Of a stretch of DNA of 64,000 nt, positions 51,907 through 59,963 are shown piece by piece. A program made the translations under genes and the position numbers. The notes beneath the pieces were generated by a model. It saw nothing but the letters and a program-made list of their open reading frames with translations, was not told where the DNA came from and searched no databases. The stretch is from assembly GCA_965226545.1 (NCBI GenBank), contig OZ245364.1, positions 1,612,001 through 1,676,000 on the forward strand, written 5' to 3'. Positions within the stretch are counted from its first letter, which is position 1; each line of letters begins with the position of its first letter. The stretch is from JAHRAW01 sp965226545 (lineage in GTDB: Bacteria; Pseudomonadota; Gammaproteobacteria; Arenicellales; Poriferihabitantaceae).

Positions 51907-51962
51907 TCGCAAGGTCAAAACAACGCCCAACCGGGCGCAATCCACTGTGGAGGAAATCTCAG

Positions 51963-53285
51963 ATGAAACCAACTCAAATGAAAGCGACTTACATGAAATC
52001 GACAAAAGTTATCGCCGCGGCGCTGGCTGCATTATTAACCATGACCTTCGGCACCGCCGGCGCCGACTTGGTGTTCCCGTCGCTAAGTTATCGCACCGGG
52101 CCTTACGGCGCCAACGGCACGCAATTCGCCGACGGCTACGCCGATTATTTCGCGTTAATTAACGAACGCGACGGCGGCTTGCGCGGTTTGCCGTTGCGGG
52201 TGATTGAATGCGAAACCGGCTACAACACCGAAAAGGGCGTCGAGTGTTATGAAGCGACCAAAGGCAAAGGCGCGTTGGTGTATCAACCGCTGTCGACCGG
52301 CATCACCTATCAACTGATTCCGAAGGCGACCGCCGACGGCATCGCCGTGCATTCGATGGGCTATGGGCGCACTTCGGCCGCCAACGGGCGCGTGTTTAAA
52401 TACGTCTTCAATTATCCCGGCACCTATTGGGACGCCGCTTCGATTATTGTCAAACATATCGACACTCTCGAAGACGGCAACCTGCGCGGCAAAAAAATCG
52501 CGTTGGTGTATCACAACTCAGCCTACGGCAAAGAGCCGATTCGCACGCTCGAAGAGTTGTCGAAAAAACACGGCTTTGATTTGTCGCTGGTGCCGGTCGA
52601 CCATCCGGGCCAGGAACAAAAATCGCAATGGCTGCAAATTCGCCGCGACCGTCCGGATTATGTTTTGATGTGGGGTTGGGGCGTGATGAATCAGGTTGCG
52701 ATAAAGGAAGCCGCCAACATTCGATTCCCGATGGAACGCTTCATCGGCGTGTGGTGGTCGGCGTCGGAAAACGATGTGTTGCCGGTTGGCAAAGGCGCGC
52801 ACGGTTATAAAGCGATTGCGATGCACGGCGTCGGCAGCGACTTCCCGATTTACGACGACCTGAAAAAATACGTCGTCAAACGCAAAAAAGCGGCCGGCAG
52901 CGGCAACAGCCTCGGCACGGTGCTGTACAACCGCGGCTTGTATGCGGCGATGCTGGCGGTCGAAGCGGCCGCGACCGCACAACGCATCCACAACACCGCC
53001 GACATCACCGCCGAACAAATGCGCGACGGGATGGAGGCGTTGGTCGTCGACCAAGCGCGCTTGCGCGAACTCGGGCTGCCGAACTTTGCGCCGGCGGTGC
53101 GCGTCACTTGCGCGAATCACGGACCGCCCGGGCTCGGCGCGATTCAACAATGGAACGCCAACACCAAGTCGTGGAAATTAATCACCGACTTCATCGGCGC
53201 CGACCGCGCGATTGTCGACAAACTCATCGAAGCGGATTCGCAAGCCTATGCCAAGGAAAACAACATCACCCCGCGCAACTGCTAA
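51963..53285 (+). CDS. ABC transporter substrate-binding protein (type I periplasmic fold)
   Basis: Periplasmic receptor for the liv-type importer, 440 residues. GGAGGA at 51949-51954, eight bases before ATG 51963, decides the start. A signal peptide follows (STKVIAAALAALLTMTFGTAGA). The mature part has the Leu/Ile/Val-binding-protein layout: SLSYRTGPYGANGTQFADGYADYFALIN, ALVYQPLSTGITYQL, IALVYHNSAYGKEPI and NGDVLPV-like hinge strands. The ligand cannot be deduced. The flanking ligases and similar clusters suggest a branched-chain, aromatic or fatty-acid-like substrate rather than free leucine alone. A terminator follows at 53309. Confidence 0.9.
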   Translation: MKPTQMKATYMKSTKVIAAALAALLTMTFGTAGADLVFPSLSYRTGPYGANGTQFADGYADYFALINERDGGLRGLPLRVIECETGYNTEKGVECYEATKGKGALVYQPLSTGITYQLIPKATADGIAVHSMGYGRTSAANGRVFKYVFNYPGTYWDAASIIVKHIDTLEDGNLRGKKIALVYHNSAYGKEPIRTLEELSKKHGFDLSLVPVDHPGQEQKSQWLQIRRDRPDYVLMWGWGVMNQVAIKEAANIRFPMERFIGVWWSASENDVLPVGKGAHGYKAIAMHGVGSDFPIYDDLKKYVVKRKKAAGSGNSLGTVLYNRGLYAAMLAVEAAATAQRIHNTADITAEQMRDGMEALVVDQARLRELGLPNFAPAVRVTCANHGPPGLGAIQQWNANTKSWKLITDFIGADRAIVDKLIEADSQAYAKENNITPRNC

Positions 53286-53308
53286 CCCGACGTTAATGTG
53301 CATTAACG

Positions 53309-53344
53309 CGTCCGCCGCAATGCATCGTTGCGGCGGACGTTTTT
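53309..53344 (+). terminator. Intrinsic terminator after the substrate-binding protein gene
   Basis: Perfect 12-bp stem CGTCCGCCGCAA / TTGCGGCGGACG with a 7-nt loop and T5. Just before it is an 8-bp inverted repeat, CGTTAATG-TG-CATTAACG (53291-53308). It lies inside the cluster, so it probably attenuates livF and the downstream ligase relative to the receptor. Confidence 0.9.
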
Positions 53345-53514
53345 GCGATGAATATGACTGTGCGGTTAAGGCAAGTTACTTCGAAAGTTAATTCGAAGGT
53401 TAATTCACAAGTTACTTCGCAAGTCACTTCGAACGTCACTTCGAAAGTTACTTCGAGCGCCCGCAAGTTAACGCACGTTGCACACACACCCGCTTTGCCA
53501 AGGTAACATTCCGC
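53345..53514. repeat. 12-bp tandem-like repeats between the receptor gene and livF
   Basis: From about 53370 to 53470 the plus strand is a degenerate array of AAGTTACTTCGA units (period 12, half-period 6: AAGTTA, CTTCGA). No gene is present. It is the clearest phased spacer of the AAGTNN type in the window. Confidence 0.75.
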
Positions 53515-54327
53515 ATGTCCAGCGACAACATTGTGTTGCGCGTCAAAAACATCGAGGTGATTTACAACCATGTCATCTTGGTGTTGAAGGGCGTGTCGTT
53601 GGAGGTGGCGCACGGCGGGATTGTCGCCTTGGTCGGCGCCAACGGCGCCGGCAAAACCACGACGATTAAATCGATATCGAATCTGCTCGGCACCGAACGC
53701 GGCGAAGTTACCAAAGGCGCGATTGAACTGCGCGGCGAACGCATCGAACGACTCAGCCCGCATGAACTGGTGCGGCGCGGCGTCGTGCAGGTGATGGAGG
53801 GGCGGCATTGCTTCGAACATTTAAGCGTCGAGGAAAATCTGTTAACCGGCGCCTATACGCGCCGCGCCGGCCGCGCCGAACTCAAAGCCGATTTGGAAAT
53901 GGTGTATGACTACTTCCCGCGATTAAAACAACGCCGCAAAAGCCAAGCCGGCTACACCTCAGGCGGCGAACAACAAATGATTGCGGTCGGACGCGCGCTG
54001 ATGGCAAAGCCGAGCGTGATTTTATTGGATGAACCGTCGATGGGACTCGCGCCGCAATTGGTGCGCGAAATTTTTGAAATCGTCACAAAATTAAACCGCC
54101 AACAAGGCGTCACCTTCCTGCTCGCCGAACAAAACACCGCGATGGCGTTGCGCTGCGCGACCTACGGTTATATTTTGGAAAACGGCCGCGTGGTAATGGA
54201 CGGCGACGCCAAAACCCTCGCGGCCAATGAAGATGTTAAGGAATTCTATCTCGGCGAAGGCGGCGAAAAACGCCGCAGTTTTCGCAATGTCAAACAATAT
54301 CGCCGACGGAAACGGTGGTTGAGTTGA
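53515..54327 (+). CDS. livF: Branched-chain amino acid-type ABC transporter ATPase (LivF)
   Basis: Second ATPase, 270 residues: Walker A GANGAGKTT, signature SGGEQQMIAVGRALM, Walker B VILLDEPSMGLAPQLV and switch region LLAEQNTAMAL. It is longer than a standard LivF (about 235) by a basic C-terminal tail, GGEKRRSFRNVKQYRRRKRW. I believe such a tail is usual for LivF proteins next to CoA-ligase genes. It is separated from the receptor gene by a terminator and repeat spacer, so it may be expressed at a lower level. Confidence 0.92.
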   Translation: MSSDNIVLRVKNIEVIYNHVILVLKGVSLEVAHGGIVALVGANGAGKTTTIKSISNLLGTERGEVTKGAIELRGERIERLSPHELVRRGVVQVMEGRHCFEHLSVEENLLTGAYTRRAGRAELKADLEMVYDYFPRLKQRRKSQAGYTSGGEQQMIAVGRALMAKPSVILLDEPSMGLAPQLVREIFEIVTKLNRQQGVTFLLAEQNTAMALRCATYGYILENGRVVMDGDAKTLAANEDVKEFYLGEGGEKRRSFRNVKQYRRRKRWLS

Positions 54328-54673
54328 TGATTGAGTTAAGTGGTTTAATTTAATTTTAATTACTTTAATTACTTTAATTAAGTTAATTAAAGTAATTGAT
54401 TAAGTTAATTATTATGTTAATGATGAACTTCTCATTACAAGTTAACGTTACGATTGAAAGTAAAGTTACAGTAAAAGTTATAGTGAAAGTTATAGTTATA
54501 GTTAAAGCGAAGTGACAAAGTTAAAGTGAAATTAAGTAAAATTAAGTAAAAGTAAAAGTAAAAGTAAAAGTAAAAGTGAAAGTAAAATTAAAAATAACTT
54601 GATAAGTAACTTATCAAGTCAAACGAATTAATGAATTAATGACTTAACCAATTAACCAACCAATCAATCACCA
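54328..54673. repeat. 346-bp repeat-like AT-rich spacer
   Basis: No gene. The first part alternates AATTA / CTTTAATTA units. The middle reads AAAGTTATAGTTAAAG. From about 54530 to 54590 it becomes a clean AAGTAA-hexamer run (AAGTAAAAGTAAAAGTAAAA), and it ends in TTAACCAATTAACCAACC. It has no hairpin terminator and no clear promoter. Confidence 0.8.
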
Positions 54674-55903
54674 ATGCCCGAACACTACGACTCACTGGAA
54701 ACCCGCACCCCAACCGTCCGCGCCGCCGAACAACTCGCCGCCGTGCGCACACAAGTGCAAAACGCCAAAGCCAACTGCCCGGCATATACCGAATTGCTCG
54801 CCGACGTGGTTGCCGACGACATCGATTCATTCGATGCGCTCGGCGCATTGCCGATAACGCGCAAATCCGAACTGGCGGCGCGTCAATTGGCGACGCCGCC
54901 GTTTGGCGGCTTTGTCGCGCAACACGCCGAATTGAAATATGTATTCGCCTCGCCTGGCGGGTTGTATGAAACCGGCGGCGCGGGCGATGATTATTGGCGG
55001 TTTGCACGCGCGTTGTTTGCAGCCGGCGTGCGCGCCAAGATGTTGGTGCATAATTGTTTCTCGTATCACTTAACCCCGGCCGGCGCGATGTGCGATGCCG
55101 GTTGTCATGCACTCAGGTGCACGGTGTTGCCCGGCGGCGTCGGCGCAAGCGAACAACAACTGACCGCCGCAACGCATCTTCACCCCGACGCGTATGTCGG
55201 CACGCCGTCGTTCTTAACCATCCTGCTCGAAAAAGCCGCCGAACGCGGCATCGAGTTGTCGCATCGATACGCCCTGCTCTCCGGCGAAGCGTTGCCGTCG
55301 TCAACCCGCGATTTTTTTGCGCAAGCCGGCATCACCGCCCGACAAGCCTACGCCACCGCCGAACTCGGCTTAATCGCCTATGAAACCGTCGCCGACGCCG
55401 GCTTGACCATCGACGAACAAATTTATGTCGAAATCATCGAACCCAACGGCGCGCGCCCATTACCCGACGGCGCCGTCGGCGAAGTGGCGGTCACCACCTT
55501 CAACCCCGACCAACCGCTAATTCGTTTTGCCACCGGCGATTTATCCGCAATGTTGCCCGGCACAAGCGAATGCGGACGCACCAATCGACGCCTGGCCGGC
55601 TGGTGTGGGCGCGCCGACCAAACCGCCAAAGTGCGCGGCATGTTTGTACATCCGGCGCAAGTCGCCGAAATTTGCAAACGCCACGACGAAATCATCCGCG
55701 CGCGGTTGGTGATTAATTGGCGCAACCAACGCGACCAAATGACTCTGCATTGCGAAACCGACCATGCAAGCGAATCGTTGTCGACCGCACTCAGCGAAAC
55801 GATTCGCGATGTGTGCAAACTGCGCGGCGAAGTTGCATTGATGGCGCGCGGCGAATTGCCGGATGACGGCGTGGCGATTGAGGATGCGCGCGAGTATGAG
55901 TGA
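54674..55903 (+). CDS. Phenylacetate-CoA ligase-like acyl-CoA ligase
   Basis: 409 residues of the PaaK-like AMP-dependent ligase group. LPITRKSELAARQ, FASPGGLYETGGAGDDYWR, a hydroxy-rich nucleotide loop and AYATAELGLIAYET (motif with catalytic Glu) are visible. IRFATGDLSAMLPG (GDL Asp) and RGMFVHPAQVAE complete the order. It would activate an aromatic or short acid to its CoA ester. Its place after livF matches a recurrent proteobacterial cluster in which two ligases flank a HAAT importer, so import and activation are probably linked. Confidence 0.85.
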   Translation: MPEHYDSLETRTPTVRAAEQLAAVRTQVQNAKANCPAYTELLADVVADDIDSFDALGALPITRKSELAARQLATPPFGGFVAQHAELKYVFASPGGLYETGGAGDDYWRFARALFAAGVRAKMLVHNCFSYHLTPAGAMCDAGCHALRCTVLPGGVGASEQQLTAATHLHPDAYVGTPSFLTILLEKAAERGIELSHRYALLSGEALPSSTRDFFAQAGITARQAYATAELGLIAYETVADAGLTIDEQIYVEIIEPNGARPLPDGAVGEVAVTTFNPDQPLIRFATGDLSAMLPGTSECGRTNRRLAGWCGRADQTAKVRGMFVHPAQVAEICKRHDEIIRARLVINWRNQRDQMTLHCETDHASESLSTALSETIRDVCKLRGEVALMARGELPDDGVAIEDAREYE

Positions 55904-55951
55904 GCAAAAAAAATAGTCGCGGTAAACCGATTAACCGATGTTGCGCGCGCC

Positions 55952-56503
55952 CTATTCCTTGCCGGTGTAAAACGCCGGCCATTCCATTTTAACCACCGGG
56001 CTGTCGGCGGCGAGTGAATGGCATTGGTCGATGATGCGCGGGCGGGTGCGTTGCGGACGGTTGGCGGCGCGTTCTTCGAGGGCGCGGTGCATGGTTTGAT
56101 AGGCGGTGGTCGACAGCGGGCCGAGCAGTTCGAATAGATGCGTGCAACTTTTATTGCGCGCGATTAATTCGCGCGCGGTGCGCAGCCAGCCTTTGCCGAT
56201 TTTTAAGCCGATTAATTTTTTCATTATCGCCGGCGCACCGCCGCACATTTTAAACGGCGCGTAATCGATGTTGGCGTGCGCATCGACAACGTTCATATCC
56301 AAATCCAATGTGATGCGCAACTGCATCAGATGCACCGGTTCGCCGGCGACGACTTCGCCGCGTTCGCGGTTTTGATAAGCATAAGTTTTGGTGTCGCGCA
56401 ATTCGGCTTCGATGTCCCACAACCCATCGGCGCGACGATAGCCGCGACAGACGACTTGTCGGGTATGCAGTTTTTCCCGCGCGGCCGGTTCAGGCAGTGG
56501 CAT
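55952..56503 (-). CDS. DUF2889-domain protein
   Basis: 183 residues from ATG 56503 (MPLPEPAAREKLHTRQVVC). The body is DUF2889: CRGYRRADGLWDIEAELRDTK, GEPVHLMQLRITLDLDMNV, DAHANIDYAPFKMCGG, GLKIGKGWLRTARELI and CTHLFELLGPLSTTAYQTM. The function of the family is unknown; the conserved Cys/His residues suggest metal or thioester chemistry, which is only a guess. The start overlaps the end of the HMG-CoA lyase gene by 14 bp, so it belongs to the liu operon as its last gene. A longer frame upstream is out of register with the lyase and is rejected. Confidence 0.85.
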   Translation of the reverse strand: MPLPEPAAREKLHTRQVVCRGYRRADGLWDIEAELRDTKTYAYQNRERGEVVAGEPVHLMQLRITLDLDMNVVDAHANIDYAPFKMCGGAPAIMKKLIGLKIGKGWLRTARELIARNKSCTHLFELLGPLSTTAYQTMHRALEERAANRPQRTRPRIIDQCHSLAADSPVVKMEWPAFYTGKE

Positions 56504-57416
56504 GACGTTGCTCTCGATGGACGGTCGACAATGCGGCGCCGGCGCGCGAATGGGTGCGCCGCCCGAGTTGTGTGCATGCATAATTAGCCGCCGCCAACAA
56601 TTTGTCAAGGTCGACGCCGCATTCAATTCCCAAGCCGTTGAGCAGATACACCACGTCTTCGGTGGCGACATTGCCCGAAGCGCCGCGCGCAAACGGGCAG
56701 CCGCCCAACCCGGCGACGGCGGAGTCAATCACGCGCACGCCGAGTTGCAGCACCGCATAAATGTTCGCGAGCGCTTGCCCATAGGTGTCGTGAAAATGCA
56801 CAGCCAATTGTTGCACCGCAACTTGCGCGCCGACGCATTCGATTAACTCGACCGCGCGTTGCGGCGTGCCGACGCCAATCGTGTCGCCGAGCGAAATTTC
56901 ATAACAGCCAACCGCATGCAATTGCGCGGCGATGCGCGCGACGATGCGCGGGTCAATCGCGCCTTCATACGGACAACCAAGCGCGCACGACACATAACCG
57001 CGCACCGCCGCACCGCGCGCCAATGCGCGTTCGGCAACTTCTGCGCAATGCGCCAAACTTTCGGCCATCGTGCAATTGGTGTTGGCGCGACAAAACGATT
57101 CAGTGGCGGCGGTAAACACCGCCACCTCGCGCACACCGGCAGCCAATGCATCATCCAAGCCGCGCACATTTGGCGTCAACGCCGAATACCGCACATCGTT
57201 TCGTTTGGCAATCGCGGCAAACACCGCACCCGAGTCGGCCATCTGCGGCACGCGCGCAGTCGATACAAAACTGCCGATTTCAATCACGCGCAAATTCGCG
57301 GCGGTCAACAAGTTAATTAATTCGGCGCGCGTCTGCACCGACAACACCCGCGATTCGTTCTGCAACCCATCGCGCGCGCCGACTTCGACAATCGTTGCTT
57401 GTGTTGGCAAAGTCAT
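56490..57416 (-). CDS. liuE: Hydroxymethylglutaryl-CoA lyase
   Basis: Cleaves HMG-CoA to acetoacetate and acetyl-CoA, the last step of leucine degradation. The 308-residue TIM-barrel shows VEVGARDGLQNE, the metal ligands VHFHDTYGQALANI, SLGDTIGVGTP and the catalytic-cysteine loop VAGLGGCPFARGASGNVATE. It starts 3 bp after the carboxylase alpha stop and overlaps DUF2889 by 14 bp: a tight operon. Confidence 0.94.
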   Translation of the reverse strand: MTLPTQATIVEVGARDGLQNESRVLSVQTRAELINLLTAANLRVIEIGSFVSTARVPQMADSGAVFAAIAKRNDVRYSALTPNVRGLDDALAAGVREVAVFTAATESFCRANTNCTMAESLAHCAEVAERALARGAAVRGYVSCALGCPYEGAIDPRIVARIAAQLHAVGCYEISLGDTIGVGTPQRAVELIECVGAQVAVQQLAVHFHDTYGQALANIYAVLQLGVRVIDSAVAGLGGCPFARGASGNVATEDVVYLLNGLGIECGVDLDKLLAAANYACTQLGRRTHSRAGAALSTVHREQRHATA

Positions 57417-57419
57417 CGG

Positions 57420-57600
57420 TTAATTTTTGCGGTTGGTTGTAATGTTGGTTGCATTGTCACTTGCGTTTGTATTTGCACTGTCACTTGCACTTGCACTTGC
57501 ACTGTTACTGTCACTTGCAACGTTGCCGGTTACATTATCACTTGCATTGTCATTGACATTGTCACTTGCATCGTCACCTGCACTCGCACTGCCACGCACA
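57420..57600 (-). repeat. Hexamer repeats in the 3' coding end of liuD
   Basis: The plus strand repeats CACTTG / CATTGT-type hexamers, the same unit as in the spacer on the other side of liuD (59655-59950). The frame is kept and codes for the Ser/Ala/Asn/Asp tail. Confidence 0.8.
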
Positions 57601-59648
57601 TCACCGCGCACCTCATCGATTTCACAAAGTTCCAACAACGCATCGCCTTCGCGTACTTGGTCACCCGCCGCGAAAAACAGCCGCGCAACTATGCCGTCAT
57701 GCGGTGCGCAAATCGTGTGTTGCATTTTCATCGCTTCAATCGTCATCAATGCATCGCCGCCGGCGACGGTTTGATTCGCGTGCACCGCCACTTCAATCAC
57801 GCGCCCCGGCATCGGCGCGCGCAAGCCGACATTCGATGGCGTTGTTGCATCGTATTCATCGACAACCTTCGGCGGCGTTAACAATGCGCGGATGCCGTCG
57901 AGGTTAAGATAAATGCCGCGACCGACTCGGGCGATGGTTGCATTGTGAATTTGCGCACCGCAAGTAAAACGATAACGCGCATCGTCAATTTGCCTAAGCG
58001 CGATTGGAATCCAATCGCCATCGAATAAACCATAATGCAACCCGCGAATGCTGCGCACGGTAAAACGCAATTCATCATCGTCTTCGATGGCGCCTTCGAT
58101 AAACATGCAATGCGAATCCGCCGGCAGATTTAATCGCCACGGTGCAGGCGGCGTCCACGGCGAATCATTTTGGCAAGCGGACACGGTCGAATCCGATGGC
58201 GCGCAATGTTCAATCAAACCCAACTGGAACAATGCAGCCGTTGCAATATGCAACGACGATGCACGTCGCCCGGTCAATCGCTCTCGATTGCGCGCAATGA
58301 TGTCGGTGTCGATGCGCGCTTCGATGAAGTCGGGCAACTCCAACAACGCCGTTAAAAAATCCAAATTGGTCGATACGCCGGCAATGTCGAAAGTGCGCAA
58401 TGCATCGCGCAACCGACGGCGGGCAATGTCGCGCGTTGCGCCGTGTGCGATTAACTTGACCAGTAATGGGTCGTAATGCGCGCCGATTTCATCGCCGTTG
58501 CGTATGCCGGAGTCGATACGTAATTGTGCTTTTGTCGAATTTGTCACATTTACTTTGGGCAACGACGGCGGACGATACAACGACACTCGACCGGTTGCCG
58601 GCAAAAAATCCCGCGCCGGATTTTCGGCGTAAATGCGCGCTTGGATTGCATGTCCGTCGATGCGCAAGTTCGTCAATTGCGCGCGTGGCAACTGCGCATT
58701 GGCGGCGATTTGCAATTGCCATTGCACCAAATCCACGCCGCTAATCATTTCGGTGACCGGATGTTCGACTTGCAGACGCGTGTTCATTTCCAAAAAATAA
58801 AATTGCATATCACGCGCCAATAAAAACTCGACCGTGCCGGCGCCGACATAATCAATCGCGCGCGCCGCCGCAATCGCAGCCGCGCCGAGTTGTTCGCGCA
58901 ATGCATTATCCACGCCCGGCGCCGGGGCTTCTTCGATGATTTTTTGATGGCGGCGTTGCGTCGAACAATCGCGTTCGAACAAATGCATCGCATTGCCGTG
59001 TTGGTCGGCAAACACCTGCACTTCGACATGGCGCGCACCCGGCAGATATTTTTCCAACAACACGCGCTCATCGGCAAACGCCGCGCGCGCTTCGCGCTTA
59101 ACCGCCGTCAACGCCGCCGCAAATGAATCGATGGCATGCACGATGCGCATGCCTTTGCCGCCGCCGCCGCACACCGCCTTTATCATCAACGGAAAGCCGA
59201 TGCGTTCCGCCGCAAGCAACAACGCACGCGAATCTTGTTCACCCTCGATGCCGGGCACGACCGCAACGCCGGCATCGCGCATTTTAATTTTCGCCGCATC
59301 CTTATCACCCATCGCGCGTATCGCCGCACTCGACGGACCAATAAAAACAAATCCGCGCGCCATGCATAAATCGGCGAATTGCGCATTCTCTGCAAGAAAA
59401 CCATAGCCCGGATGTATCGCATCGACGCCGGCGAGTTGCGCCGCCTCGAGAATTTTGTCGGCGCATAAATAACTCTGCGCAGCCGCGGTTTCGCCAATAT
59501 AAACCGCACGGTCGCATTCATCGACATGACGCGCGTTGCGGTCGGCGTCCGAATACACCGCAATCGGCGACACGCCAAGTTGCCGCGCACTGCGCGCAAT
59601 GCGACAGGCAATCTCGCCGCGGTTGGCAATGAGAAGTTTGTTAAACAT
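57420..59648 (-). CDS. liuD: 3-methylcrotonyl-CoA carboxylase alpha (biotin) subunit
   Basis: Carboxylates biotin with ATP and bicarbonate and carries it to the beta subunit. The 742-residue order is biotin carboxylase domain (FNKLLIANRGEIACRIARSA, GGGGKGMRIVH, ERDCSTQRRHQKIIEEAPAP, FLEMNTRLQVEHPVTE). A middle linker domain follows, then the biotinyl domain with the lysine in MTIEAMKMQHTICAPHDG. After DALLELCEIDE comes a tail of about 55 residues rich in Ser/Ala/Asp/Asn (SASASASDSANTNASDN), encoded by CACTTG-like hexamers. The tail is not part of the family fold. The substrate assignment (methylcrotonyl rather than geranyl or propionyl) rests on the liu neighbours. Confidence 0.92.
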   Translation of the reverse strand: MFNKLLIANRGEIACRIARSARQLGVSPIAVYSDADRNARHVDECDRAVYIGETAAAQSYLCADKILEAAQLAGVDAIHPGYGFLAENAQFADLCMARGFVFIGPSSAAIRAMGDKDAAKIKMRDAGVAVVPGIEGEQDSRALLLAAERIGFPLMIKAVCGGGGKGMRIVHAIDSFAAALTAVKREARAAFADERVLLEKYLPGARHVEVQVFADQHGNAMHLFERDCSTQRRHQKIIEEAPAPGVDNALREQLGAAAIAAARAIDYVGAGTVEFLLARDMQFYFLEMNTRLQVEHPVTEMISGVDLVQWQLQIAANAQLPRAQLTNLRIDGHAIQARIYAENPARDFLPATGRVSLYRPPSLPKVNVTNSTKAQLRIDSGIRNGDEIGAHYDPLLVKLIAHGATRDIARRRLRDALRTFDIAGVSTNLDFLTALLELPDFIEARIDTDIIARNRERLTGRRASSLHIATAALFQLGLIEHCAPSDSTVSACQNDSPWTPPAPWRLNLPADSHCMFIEGAIEDDDELRFTVRSIRGLHYGLFDGDWIPIALRQIDDARYRFTCGAQIHNATIARVGRGIYLNLDGIRALLTPPKVVDEYDATTPSNVGLRAPMPGRVIEVAVHANQTVAGGDALMTIEAMKMQHTICAPHDGIVARLFFAAGDQVREGDALLELCEIDEVRGDVRGSASAGDDASDNVNDNASDNVTGNVASDSNSASASASDSANTNASDNATNITTNRKN

Positions 59649-59654
59649 TAATAT

Positions 59655-59950
59655 AGTGTTTTGATTTTGGCATTTGTACTTGCGCTTGTACTTGTATTTG
59701 TACTTGCATTCGACTTGACAATTGGATTCAAACTTGCATTTGCATTTGCATTTGCATTTGTATTTAAACTTGCGCTTACATTCGCGATTGCGCTTTCACT
59801 TTCACTTTCACTTTCACTTTCACTTGTACTTTCACTTGTACTCGAACTTACACTTACTTTCGAATTCGCACTTACACTTACACTTACACTTGCACTTGCA
59901 CTTGCACTTGCACTTGCACTCGCACTCGCACTCGAACTTGCACCCACACC
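59655..59950. repeat. Hexanucleotide tandem repeats between liuB and liuD
   Basis: About 300 bp of near-continuous hexamers on the plus strand: TTGCAT runs, then CTTTCA runs, then ACACTT and GCACTT runs. The complementary consensus is AAGTGN. The whole 59649-59963 interval holds no convincing gene. An overlapping minus-strand open frame codes only for the repeat. Confidence 0.92.
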
Positions 59951-59963
59951 AAACACAACAAAG

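Noticed and set aside
56504..56728. Longer N-terminus for the DUF2889 protein
   Set aside because: It would lie entirely inside the HMG-CoA lyase gene in another frame and lacks family similarity; ATG 56503 begins the conserved part.
59655..59950. AAGTGC-like hexamers as a DNA uptake sequence, given comEC nearby
   Set aside because: The Pasteurellaceae uptake core is AAGTGCGGT; here the GGT is absent and units are tandem rather than dispersed single sites.
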